From assembly GCA_037447605.1 (NCBI GenBank), contig CM074806.1, positions 2,224,801-2,288,800 on the forward strand: 64,000 nucleotides of DNA, read 5' to 3'. Numbering within the stretch: the first letter of the stretch is position 1; each line of letters opens with the position of its first letter. This stretch comes from Zygnema circumcarinatum (Eukaryota; Streptophyta; Zygnematophyceae; Zygnematales; Zygnemataceae). Of this stretch, positions 35,555 to 46,509 are shown piece after piece. A program made the translations under genes and the position numbers. A model generated the notes under the pieces. That model was given only the letters and a program-made list of their open reading frames with translations. It was not told where the DNA came from and did no database searches.

Positions 35555-37697
35555 CTACAAGCGAGTCAACCTCCCTTGTTCATCTCTGTTCCACCTTCCC
35601 GAGTAATAGTCAGAATACGAGCCAGAGCTCTCCGCTTCAGGAGCTTCCAATGAATTCATTGAATCTTCCATTGCCTGGATCGTCGTCTTGGAAAGAACAT
35701 CGTATGCCCTTGTATCCGTACAATCATCCATGAACAACAGAACGCCACACAATCCGTCGCCAAATGACGATGTAAACTCCCGTATTGCACTGTCGGCCTT
35801 GGTCTTCTGAAAGAAATACCGTAGTAAGGCATTTTTGCGGAGCGCAATAATTGATACGGCAATGACGGCACAGGCAATTATAATATTGTACTGCATTGGA
35901 ATGTCGACATTGAAGTATTCAAAACTACGCGGTCTTTCCAGATCCTGCTCTTGATGTCCATATCTGAAGCCAATGTCCGGGTCATTTCCTCGCCACGAGT
36001 TCATCAGATCGCCACGAACTGATCCGTCATATCTATCTGCCGACCATAAGAAAAGAAGTACATTAGTGAGTCGTAGAAATGGTGCTGGCAGATGCGGCAC
36101 AAAAGGCACAGTGCTCCGATCCTTGACCTTTTACAAACAAGCACACAGGAGGAAAGGCTGGCTCGACGAAGGTGCAAGTCTCAAAGCCGAATTTTGGTAC
36201 ACTTGTCCGAAGCAAGGGGACCAAACCATATTGGGATTTATCGCCGCAGTCTCCTGAAGGGAAAATCCAAGAGTTACTCATTAGTCCCCGGCTGAAACAA
36301 GATCCGGCTTATAGCCATTGTTTTGGCCTTTAGAGGCTTGGAACGTAACTGTGCCATAATTGTTAAGTGAAACTCGTATACAGATTTCGAAGAATATAAT
36401 CTTTGAGCACATCGCAAAATATTAACAAGGTGCAGGCTCACCCTTTCTGAACATGGGCGATTCCTCGTCACGAGCAGGCGAAGGAGAATAAGGGCTTTCG
36501 CTGAAGACGGACGAAACGTTTAAATCAATTCGCTTCACACCGCCAACTGCATGACAATGCGGATGTTTGCAAATGGTTTCAACATTCTCATCTCAGTCCA
36601 TAGAAGTAAAATAGTGCCATTTTTTCGCTCATGGTGAAACCTTCCTTTGGAATCCCGATCCTTTCGTCGAATTCTTTCTGACTTGAATGTTATTGAGTGT
36701 CTTTGCAACCTACAAGCATGACCATCACATACGTGCAACAACCTTTGAAGTGATGTACTTGGTGGAGGGAAGTGCGATGAAGCGTTTGCATTTCCAACAC
36801 CAAGATTCCATTTTCAGCGCCGACCGTGCTTGCGCTTGGAAATTTAAAGGCGTACTCCAAGGAATTCGAGAAGACATTGCCACATGGTGCTGTCCAGGCC
36901 TGTAGACATCACCAAACAAGGCAAGTCTGTGTTACGCGTATCTCTCCTCAGCGAGATGCGCGTATCTCTCCTCAGCGAGATGTACGCTAACATAATTCAG
37001 GTATTTCGGTCACTGATGTACATACCTTCTCTGAAATATGGACGGAAAGCGTACATGCTTCCAAAACTCCCTGTAAGTCGCTGAAAGTAGTTTTCGTTTG
37101 GTTCATTCCCTCTCTATACATAATCAGCTCACTGACACGCAAGAACAGTTGAAAGTTATCAGACCGGGTTCTCCGAATTGGAGATGGCCATGCAGATGTA
37201 GATCAGTTCCTCCTAAAGCTATCCAAAATCTTAATTTTCAGGTCTCGAACATACAGTAAAATCCATATCAGAGTGGAAGTACGATAAGATTTCTGTGCCG
37301 GTAAAGCAAGGTGGCTTTCCTATAGAGTGTCCACATAAAAAAAAACTGGGGCGATAGTTCAGTATGTACTTTCCTCATATCACGTACATTCTCTGGTATG
37401 AAAGCCTTCGCTTACCAGCGTTCTATTGAATGACCTTTAGAACAACCAAGAAAATCATAGAATTTACCCAAACAAGAAGACTTCCGCGATAGAAAACTTG
37501 GACGATTTGCAAAATGTTCTGTCTTGTCCAGCGGCGTCACTTCGAGATTGATCCATTGATTGACCGACTGTGCCGTCATGGAAGTCCGTAAACACCGATG
37601 ATTCCGCATTTTCTGCTGCTTGTGTTCTGCCTTCGTTGAGGCCGAAAAGAAAACAGCAACAGATGCAGAGCGTCTTCAAGAGCTTCCGCACCTCCAT
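35555..37697 (-). CDS. unrecognised type I single-pass membrane protein with Cys-containing ectodomain
   Basis: Exons 37697-37468, an uncertain one ending at 37255 (reads PPCFTGTEILSYFHSDMDFT), 37070-37026, 36899-36743, 36591-36442, 36253-36128 and 36036-35555. From 37255 onward all phases agree. The ATG exon starts with a signal peptide, MEVRKLLKTLCICCCFLFGL. The ectodomain contains NSLEYAFKFPSA, ILVLEMQTLHR, CKHPHCHAVGG and a block CGDKSQYGLVPLLRTSVPKF..CTFVEPAFPPVC. One membrane segment (IIIACAVIAVSIIAL) is followed by a basic RKNALLRYFF stop-transfer and a 95-residue cytosolic tail with acidic and Ser/Tyr-rich parts. I do not recognise the family. The join between exon 1 (phase 2 donor) and exon 2 is unresolved; a small exon may be missing. 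Confidence 0.6.
36935..36982. repeat. 24-bp tandem duplication inside an intron
   Basis: Two perfect adjacent copies of the unit CGCGTATCTCTCCTCAGCGA plus GATG. They lie in the intron 36900-37025 of the membrane-protein gene. Confidence 0.85.
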
Positions 37698-38747
37698 TCC
37701 GGCGGCCTCTCTTCCTCTCTGCAGCGCCGTCCAGGCGGCCTGCCTTGCCCTGCCTGCAAGGCCGCGCTGCTGCCCGCAGGCTCCAAACCGGAGTCCGGAC
37801 AGGAAGGCGATATCGAGCAGACATCCGATATGATATCAGATCGATATCAAAGGTCCATTTGCGATACATCGACTCTCCTGCGATATATAATACCGATATC
37901 GATACGTGCCTCAAAAGCAGGCGCAGGTGGGTACAGTACAGTACCAGGTACTGTCTTACCAAATGAATGACGTCATCTATCGAAGGTTCCTGCGGCGTTG
38001 TCGGCAGCGCACGAGGAACGGACGGCGGCGATTGGACAATGCCGCTGCGCGCACCCGGAAGATGCCACGTGCCAGCGAGAAAGCGATTCTGCGCACCCTC
38101 ATGACGCCAGCATCGTGCGGCTCCCCTTCGCTCGTTCTAGGGGCTGGCTCTAACATGAAAAACCCTCCCTCCCGTGTTACCGTGACGTGACCTGAGGAAC
38201 GACAGTTCGGCACACGTAGCGGCAGTTTGGCAGTTGGCGGTTCCTGGAACTGCTGGTTCCGTTCCATGTGCGCAGGCAGAGGGCGGCAAACAGCGTCGCC
38301 TGGCGCACATGTGGCAGCGTGATTAGGGTTCCCTTCCGCCCTCCCGGCCTCGCTTTGGCACTTGCGGACAGCCCTCAGCTCCGCGCAGCTTAGGGCGGAT
38401 GTGGATCTGGAAGAGACAGACGAACAGGGCGAGAGGACGGAGCTGGGCCGCCATGGCCTTCAGCTTGCCCGTGCCTTTGTTGTTCTGGACATGGAGGGGC
38501 GGGCGGTAGAAGAAGCAGGCCTTGCTTTCACAACATGCTTTGCTAAGCATGTTTTGTCCTTTTGAGCCTCAAACTACTCGCCGGGGCCGTCGTTCACAAA
38601 CTTAGGGTTGCTGAATTGCTGCCTCTTCCTTTTTTCCCCTTTTCATAATATCGATCCTAAAAAATTCACCGCATTCTAGGTCGCTAATAGGCTACAGGGC
38701 GATTCGTGCCCGGGAGAATACTGCCAATGTTGTGAGGGTTGTGTAGA
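37698..38747. other. bidirectional promoter region between divergent genes
   Basis: About 1.05 kb separate the start codons of the minus-strand membrane protein and the plus-strand DnaJ gene. The left part (37805-37910) is dense in GATATC/GATATG/CGATAT words and short palindromes. A GTACAGTACAGTACCAGGTA block follows at 37933-37952. The right part is GC-rich and likely holds the DnaJ 5' UTR. Confidence 0.4.
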
Positions 38748-41700
38748 ATGGAATGTAATCGAGACGAAGCTCTTAGGGCGAAAGAAGTTGCGGAAAAGAA
38801 AATTGCAAGCGCTGATTTTACATCTGCTCGAAAGTATGTGGAACTTGCTCAACGTCTTTTTCCGGGCCTAGACGGACTGCCACAGGTGGTGGCCGTCATA
38901 GACGTGCAGGCAGTCGCTCAGGAAAGGGTGGGAAGTGACAGCAATTGGTATGGCATTCTCCAAGTGGAGCCCACGGCAGACGATGCAGTCATCAAGAAGC
39001 AGTACCGGAAACTGGCGCTGCTTCTTCATCCAGACAAGAACAAGGGCGTGGGAGCTGAGGCAGCCTTCAAAATTATCGGCGAAGCTCTCGCCGTTCTCTC
39101 AGACAAGACACGAAGAGCTGCTTTTGATTTGCGGCGGAAGTCGGCCACAGCCAGAAAGGTTGCCAATGGCCCTGCGCCGGGCGGAGGGCGAGCAAAGACT
39201 AATAATCCGCACCCACAGCCGCCACAGCAGCCAGCGTTTGCGAACAGCCACCAAACGGGGCATGCACATCCTGCTACTCAAAACGCTTCCGGTGCGTTTT
39301 ACATCACCTGCCCGTACTGTGGCGACGTATCAGGATGTCTTGTAACAAATCGCAACAAGCCTGTCCAATGTGTGAGGTGTAGGAAATACTACATTGCTGT
39401 AGACATGGCCGCGCAGGCTCAGGAAGCACCCGGGGCTGCTTATGCCGGCTACAATCAGCAGCAGTCGGCCTTTTTCTACCGGTCTCAAAGTGGGTCTAGC
39501 TGGCCCTCACAGCAGGCGGGAGCCGGCACCGGTGCAGGGGCAGGGATGGCGGTGGATTCAGGGGGCGGGTTTGCAGGGCAGACGGCCGCTAATGGCACCG
39601 GCGAATTTGTTCAAAACGTTTGGAACACTGTTCAGAAACAGAAAGCAGAGGAAGCAGAGAGGAAGAGACAGGAGAAGGAGGCAAAGAGGAAGGAGAGAGA
39701 GGAGATTAAACGGAAAGCAAGAGAGGAGGAGGAGCATCGGAGAAGGGAGGAGAGGGAGAGGAGAGAGAAAGAGAAGCTGGAGCAAGTGGCCAAAACAAGA
39801 GCGGCTAAAGAGGCAAAGGAAGCAGCGCGGAAAAGGGATTTGGAGACCTTAAAGAATAAGCGGAAGGTTTTAGAGGAGAAAGCAGACTCAAGGAAGAAGG
39901 ACGATGGGAAACAGAAGGCGCATAAAAGGATCAAGAGGTCAAGGGTGGATTTGGAGGATGATGATGAAGATATTGACTTGTGTTTGGAAGATGATGACGT
40001 AGACCATGCTCCAAAGGAGAACCTGAAAAAGGCAGGGTTGGATGCGTCGCACAACGGGATGGGACCAGTAAGAAGATCTATGAGGAACAGGGCGAAAGTG
40101 AGTTACAGAGTGGACGATAGCAGTGACGGAGAAGATGGTGAACCTAAAGTGGAAAATGGTCATGGCATGGGTAAAGCTGCTGCTGCTGCAGTTGCTGGGA
40201 AGTCAAGCTTGCAAGCTGGACCAAACAACCGGGTTAATGGAGGGGAGGAATCCTCACCACAAGAAGAACAGCCGACCTCGACTGCTGGTAATCCAACTGT
40301 AAAGAATGACAGGGGAGAGTCGTTAGAGGCAAGTGCAACAATTGCAAAGGACTCTGTCCCCTCTCATTCACATCATAAAAACACTTCTCCACAACAGCAG
40401 CAGCCTCACACACCTCCGCAGTCTCAACAGAGCTCTCCTCTTAAGCAGAAGTTCATGCAGCAACAACAGGAGAAGTCCTTGCCTGCGGAAGATGGTTTGG
40501 AGCAGGAAATTGAACGCCTAGTAAAAAAGCAAAAGAAAATGGGCCCTACTGGAGAAGGAAGCACCATTGCTTCAGTGGGAAAGAAGGAAATCTCACTAGC
40601 AGAGCTGAATGGTCTGCGGTATCAACAGACAGCAGGAGCTACCGCAACTTCTCAGCACGTGTTTCCTGAGCAGCCTCAAACTGGTTGCACTCTTTCATGC
40701 CCACCAAAAGTTCTTGAGGAAGAAACAGATTCCTCGACACTATCTCGTGACAAGGCCGGAACCAATAGCGAGTTACATATGGAAGTTCCGGATCCAGACT
40801 TCCACATTTTTGATCAAGAACGACTTGAAGAACACATCCAATCATCGCAGGTTTACAACCAATGCTCGACTCAGTCTGTGTCGTGGTCTGCCCACTTGTC
40901 TGCCCACTTACTGACATCGCACTGCGCATGGTTTGCTGGAGTAACAGGATAATGTAGCTAAGAGAACTGTGTGGGCTGCTGATAGCGGTAGTGGCGATCT
41001 ACGGTAGTGCTGTCAACTCCTGTTGAGATGCCAGGCCTAAGTCTGGAGGCAGAAAAGGCGAACCTGAAGTGAAAAAAAGAGGATTCCAATCAGCCTCTAG
41101 GCTGCTATTTTCCAGGAGGTGATTTCTCACTGTCAATAACAACTAGGTCGTACATATTGAGATCTGAACCAGTGAAGAAAATTGATTTGTCACTAAATAC
41201 TGAATGTTTGGTCGGCTGGGGCAGATCTGGGCACTTTATGACGAAGTTGATGGTATGCCAAGGTACTACGCCAGGATTTCACAAGTTAATCGCGGGGCTA
41301 AGTTCACTTGCCATGCTTCTTGGTTTGAGACTAAAACCGACATCAAACGCTTCTCAGCAACGAATTGTATTTCGGCAGGCTGTGGAGAGTTCACCATTGG
41401 ATCGAGCAAAAAACATAATTCGATTGGTGTCTTTTCTCACCGAGTATCACCTACTCGGGTAAGTAGTGACAAAAGACAATATTCCATATATCCGCTGAAG
41501 GGAGAAGTATGGGCTCTATACAAGCAGGAATGGCTTCTGTCAGTAAGGGGGATCCGCACAGATGCAAGGGAAGATGATAGCCAATCTGGGAAAAAAATTA
41601 CATACGAAATGGTGGTTGTTGTTGGAGATTACTCGGACTCAATCGGTGTGGAAGTCTGCTATTTGTCGAAAGTTTCTGGTTTCAGGACGATATTCCAGGT

Positions 41701-42326
41701 GAGTCCCCTAAAGTGCATCTGTCCTTTGCAGTGATGCAGCGATATCAACTAGGAGGTTAGGTGGAAGGATATGCAATTACTGGCGAGCTCATGGCTGACT
41801 TAAGTGGGGCGCAAGCCATAACTGACTGGTGCTTTTATCTCGTCTATCAAATGAAACTTGATCGCATTAATAGGAGATGTCTGTGATGTCATAGTGGTGT
41901 CTGGAATTTTTCTGTCGAACCTTTGAAGTTCTACTTGCCTATAACACATCAACTCACTGGATGGGGGCAACAAGTCAACCATGCAAGGAAGCTGGCAAGT
42001 GCTGTGCATCTGTCAGTGGCGGAAAGAGTAACCAATTCGGCAATGGAAACGACGATATGTTGGCTAGAGACCCGCAGCGTGAAGAGGACTTGCCTCGATC
42101 CCCTTTCTCATTTGCGCATGTGACAATCTTGATCGTGCAGAGGAATTTGGAACGAAGTCGAGTCAAGTTTCTTCCTACGGAAATCGTGAAGAGATTTTCA
42201 CACAAGGTGCCTCATCATCAGTGCACAGGCAGTGAATCCCCCGGCGTACCTCCCGGAGCGTGGGAGCTCGACCCAGCTGCTACGCCCATCGATCTAATAC
42301 TTCCGTCTGAAGCGAGTCATAGGTAG
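38748..42326 (+). CDS. DnaJ-domain protein with C-terminal DUF3444
   Basis: Exons 38748-40850, 41225-41698 and 42141-42326 join in phase 0 to 920 residues; the ATG at 38748 is the first in frame. The N-terminus MECNRDEALRAKEVAEKKI is the usual start of plant DnaJ-DUF3444 proteins. The J-domain is at about 66-128 with LLLHPDKNKG (HPD 94-96). A CPYCG...CVRCRKYY zinc-ribbon-like pair lies near 188-218. A long Glu/Lys/Arg helix and acidic/Gln-rich linkers follow. DUF3444 starts at residue 702 with IWALYDEVDGMPRYYARI and includes GEVWALYKQEW, FRTIFQ, RFSHKVPHHQ and PGAWELDPAATP. The J-domain should stimulate Hsp70 ATPase; the role of DUF3444 is unknown. Family members usually carry one or two DUF3444 copies; one is seen here. 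Confidence 0.93.
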
Positions 42327-43191
42327 TGTAGCAGCAGCCTGAAGGAGGCAATCTGTGCCGCCCTGTTGGAAATAGTAGTATTGTGGCCGCTGCATTCTCT
42401 CCAGCCGCAGGACATGCGGAGCTTTGCCCGTACGGCTGCCTGGTGGCACCAAGTCACTGAAACGGCGGCATGCCCGAGCAATGGTTATGTACGAGCTGAG
42501 ATGGCAGGGCTCACTCTCTGGCGGAGGTCAGCTATGCATGGCTGCAGCATATGCCGTTCCATCGCGTCCATACTGTAATGTGCTGAACCGCTATGTTGGC
42601 ATTGACTCTATGCAGCGCGGCAGCTTATTTCCGGAGTCTTGAAGCTACCATCTATCGATTGCATATAAGTGCACTATTTTCGCTGCTCTGTGAGTTATAT
42701 CTTTTTAGTCTTGGTTACATAACATGTATAAGTGCTGGAGAGGGGTTGATTGAGGTGTACAATTTGCAGGTGGCCTGTCATCTAGTGGAGAATGGGAGTC
42801 ATCAGCTTAGAGAATGATGCCGTAGTATAGCAGATGGGCGTCGGCTGCAATTGCTCACAAACATTTATAGCAATACAAGGGCTCGAGTCAATGTAGTCGG
42901 CTGAAATTCGCAATTAGCTCCTCCTTTCCTTAAACGGCTTCGGTTGTCATATACTTGTCGCTTTTCGAGTCGGTCCGACATTCTACTCTTGCTTGTTGTA
43001 CGGTGGCTTGCCTTCAAAGCCTTTGAAGATGTGGCTCTTTTGGACTCTGCAGTTTCCCTGGTCCTCCCCTGTGTGACAGCTGCTGTGCGGCGCCTTCCAG
43101 CTCACTTCGCTGACTTGCTGTCTAAATGAAGCGTTGCAGTTTGGAGCCCTCTTGCCTTCGCTTCCTCCAACGAACTGCCTGATCGGGATTG
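42327..43191. other. 3' flank of the DnaJ gene
   Basis: No further exon or gene recognised. Small open frames at 42366-42817 have no family character. Confidence 0.4.
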
Positions 43192-43940
43192 AGTCGTGAT
43201 CTTGGTAGCTGGTTGCCAGCCATTGGATTAAGTGGTCGGTTGCCAGCCATTGCATACAACGGTTGATTGCCAGCCATTGGGTTCAATGGTTGGTTGCCAG
43301 CCATTGCAAACAACTGGTGGTTGCCAGCCATTGGATTCAGTGGTCGGTTGCCAGCCATTGGATACCACGGTTGATTGCCAGCCATTAGATTCAATGGTTG
43401 CTTGCCAGTTATTGCAAACAACCGGTGGTTGCCAGCCATTGGATTCGGCGGTCGGTTGCCAGCAATTGCATACAACTGTTGATTGCCCGCCTGGATTCAG
43501 TGGTCGGTTTCCGGCCATTGGATACAACGGTTGACAGCCAGCCATTGGTTTCAATGGTTGGTTTCCAGCCATTGCAAACAACCGGTGGTTGCTAGCCATT
43601 GGATTCAGTGGTCGGTTGCCAGCGATTGCATACAACTGTTGCTTGCCCGCCTGGATTCAGTGGTCGGTTGCCAGCCATTGCATACAACGGTTGATTGCCA
43701 GCCATTGGTTTCAATGGTTGGTTGCCAGCCATTGCAAACAACCGGTGGCTGCCAGCCATTGGATTCAGTGGTCGGTTGCCAACCATTGCATACAACTGTT
43801 GGTTGCCCGCCTGGATTCAGTGGTCGGTTGCCAGCCATTTTATACAACGGTTGATTGCCAGTCATTGGATTCAATGGTTGGATGCCAGCCATTGCAAACA
43901 ACCGGTGGCTGCCAGCCATTGGATTCAGTGGTCGGTTGCC

Positions 43941-44205
43941 AGCCCCAACCTGACCGCGCTCGCCAGGTACAGGCCCGCCACGACCTTCCGCGCACAGCCG
44001 TACGAGGTTTGGTACACAGCTGAACAGGGCACTCGGGCCAAGCGCTGCAGGGTTAGGGTTGGCATCGGTTCATCTACTCGTCGCCAGACAAGGGCAGAAA
44101 TCTACAAACGAGTGCGTCAAGTTCATTTGTAGATGCATGATCATACAAGTGTATATGCATACAGATAGTGGTTCATGAAGTTGTGCTAAGATTACAGCCC
44201 TTATG
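43941..44205. repeat. non-minisatellite block inside the array, copy 1
   Basis: Unique-looking sequence from AGCCCCAACCTGACCGCG to CAGCCCTTATGCATACAACT. The same block recurs 901 bp to the right with only a few substitutions, for example GCCCGCCACG/GCCCCCCACG and CACAGCCG/CACACCCG. So the array has a higher-order repeat of about 0.9 kb. One + frame reads QPYEVWYTAEQGTRAKRCRV before a stop. Confidence 0.9.
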
Positions 44206-44841
44206 CATACAACTGTTGGTTGACCGCCTGGATTCAGTGGTCGGTTGCCAGCCATTGCATACAACGGTTGATTGCCAGCCATTGGATTCAATGGTTGGTT
44301 GCCAGCCATTGCAAACAACCGGTGGTTGCCAGCCATTGGATTCAATGGTTGGTATCCAGCCATTGCAAACAACCGATGGTTGCCAGCCATTGGATACAGT
44401 GGTCGGTTGCCAGCCATTGCAAACAACCGGTGGTCGCCAGCCATTGGATACAGTGGTCGGTTGCCAGCCATTGCAAACAACCGGTAGTTGCCAGCCATTG
44501 GATTCAGTGGTCGGTTGCCAGCGATTGCATACAACTGTTGGTTGCCCGCCTGGATTCAGTGGTCGGTTGCCAGCCATTGCATACAACGGTTGATTGCCAG
44601 CCATTGGATTCAATGGTTGGTATCCAGCCATTGCAAACAACCGATGGTTGCCAGCCATTGGATACAGTGGTCGGTTGCCAGCCATTGCAAACAACCGGTG
44701 GTCGCTAGCCATTGGATACAGTGGTCGGTTGCCAGCCATTGCAAACAACCGGTGGTCGCCAGCCATTGGATACAGTGGTCGGTTGCCAGCCATTGCAAAC
44801 AACCGGTGGCTGCCAGCCATTGGATTCAGTGGTCGGTCGCC

Positions 44842-45105
44842 AGCCCCAACCTGACCGCGCTCGCCAGGTACAGGCCCCCCACGACCTTCCGCGCACACCC
44901 GTACGAGGTTTGGTACACAGCTGAACAGGGCACTCGGGCCAAGCGCTGCAGGATTAGGGTTGGCATCGGTTCATCTACTCGTCGCCAGACAAGGGCAGAA
45001 ATCTACAAACGAGTGCGTCAAGTTCATTTGTAGATGCATGATCATACAAGTGTATATGCATACAGATAGTGGTTCATGAAGTTGTGCTAAGATTACAGCC
45101 CTTAT
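44842..45105. repeat. non-minisatellite block inside the array, copy 2
   Basis: Second copy of the 43941-44205 block, in the same orientation. The minisatellite units between the two copies also follow similar orders of variants, which supports duplication of a whole 0.9-kb segment. Confidence 0.9.
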
Positions 45106-45925
45106 GCATACAACTGTTGGTTGCCCGCCTGGATTCTGTGGTCGGTTGCCATCCATTGTGTACAACGGTTGATTGCCAGCCATTGAGTACAGTGGTCGGT
45201 TGCCAGCCATTGCAAACAACCGGTGGTTGCCAGCCATTGGATTCAGTGGTCGGTTGCCAGTCATTGGATTCCTTGGTCAGTTGCCAGCCATTGGATACAA
45301 CGGTCGATCGCCAGCCATTGGCTTCAATGGCTGGATGCCAGCCATTGGGTACAACGGTTAATTGCCAGCCATTGGATTCAGTGGTCGGTTGCCATCCATT
45401 GCATACAACGGTTGATTGCCAGCCATTGAATACAGTGGTCGGTTGCCAGCCATTGCAAACAACCGGTGGTTGCCAGCCATTGGATTCAGTGGTCGGTTGC
45501 CAGACATTGGATTCCGTGGTCAGTTGCCAGCCATTGGATACAACGGTCGATCGCCAGCCATTGGCTTCAAGGGCTGGATGCCAGCCATTGGATACAACGG
45601 TTGATTGCCAGCCATTGGATTCAGTGGTCGGTTGCCAGCCATTGGATACAATGGTTGATTTTCAGCCATTGGATTCAATGGCTGGATGCCAAAAGGAGGG
45701 CCAATGAAAACCCATTGTGAATGTGAATGTGCGGAACGCAGGCGTAACGACGCCGTATCCACATCGCGTAACTGTGCAACTCCTAAACGAAATTTTACCT
45801 TTTAGGCCTATTCTGTTACAGCGATGTCACGCACGATCGCATTGTAAGATAAAGTTTGAATGAGGGTCGCTAAGCGACAACGGCTGTGTTTGACAGTAGA
45901 GTCATCTTTATCAAATAGTTTAGGC

Positions 45926-46509
45926 AAATGATACTTCGCCCCCTTTTGGGTTATCCCGCCCCCTTTTTTTTGAAATCCCGCCCTCCCATTTTGGCTATCC
46001 CCCCCCCCTCCCCCCCCCAACCCATTTTGGATATGTGGGGAGGAGATAACCCCTCCCCTTCCCTCCCCTCCAATGTTCTGGCAGGCTGGCTCCAGCAATG
46101 TACATCTGTACTCTAGACCCTACGTTAGACGCTTAGGTGTAGCTAGTTTGGCAGCTTGTAGGCTTCAAATGCGCAGACACTTTGTCGAGTTTTTCTATAT
46201 TTAGGAACTTTTTATTCTCTTTTTATTCTTTTCTTTTGGTGGGTGTGAAGCTCTGTGATTATGTAATGGTTGGCCTGCTTGCTTTATTTCTCGTTCTTTC
46301 TCTCTCTCTCTCCCCTCTGCTCTCTCTCTGCGAATGTGTCTTTACAAACGTTGCGCTGATGTGTGAGAAGGAGAAAGCAGGGGGGTGAACATCCAAAATG
46401 GGGGAAGGGCGGGATATCCAAAACAGAGGGCGTAATAGCCAAAATGGGAGGGCGGGATTTCAAAAAAAACGGGGCGGGATAACCCAAGAAGGGGGGCGAA
46501 GTATCATTT
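45926..46509. mobile_element. foldback/MITE-like element with about 110-bp GC-rich terminal inverted repeats
   Basis: The left end AAATGATACTTCGCCCCCTT and the right end GGGGGGCGAAGTATCATTT are reverse complements. Pairing continues through GGGTTATCCCGCCCC, GAAATCCCGCCCTCCC and ATTTTGGCTAT. Inside each arm a CCCGCCCYYTTTTGG-like unit is repeated, as in Foldback elements. The 350-bp centre is unique and AT-richer, with no transposase. Long poly-C runs occur at 45989-46019. No clear target-site duplication. Confidence 0.8.

Larger units (their letters stand above)
43192..45690. repeat. 27-bp minisatellite array, about 2.5 kb
   Basis: The period is 27 bp: GGTTGCCAGCCATTGGATTC plus AGTGGTC, with variants (CATACAACG, GCAAACAAC, GGTTTCAATGGTT) in the second half. 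Length over period, after removing two inserted blocks, gives roughly 70 units. CCATTG-GATT-CAATGG within the unit is self-complementary. Because 27 is a multiple of three, translated peptides such as GCQPLDSVV repeat across several frames and both strands; these are not genes. Two near-identical 265-bp blocks interrupt the array. Confidence 0.95.

Noticed and set aside
38739-38747. Upstream TTG start for the DnaJ gene
   Set aside because: Eukaryotic initiation at the ATG at 38748 gives the family-typical MECNRDEA start.
41459-41477. A GTAAGT donor inside the DUF3444 exon
   Set aside because: The frame runs through it and continues the DUF3444 alignment (YSIYPLKGEVWALYK) without a gap, so it is not used as a constitutive splice site.
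43192-45690. Regularly spaced short repeats that could suggest a CRISPR array
   Set aside because: Units are contiguous with no unique spacers, the genome is eukaryotic and no cas-like genes exist.
43122-45762. Many long open frames on both strands (up to 241 codons, such as 44173-44898) across the minisatellite
   Set aside because: They are translations of a 27-bp unit, which never meets a stop in several frames. No non-repetitive protein content, start context or splice structure.
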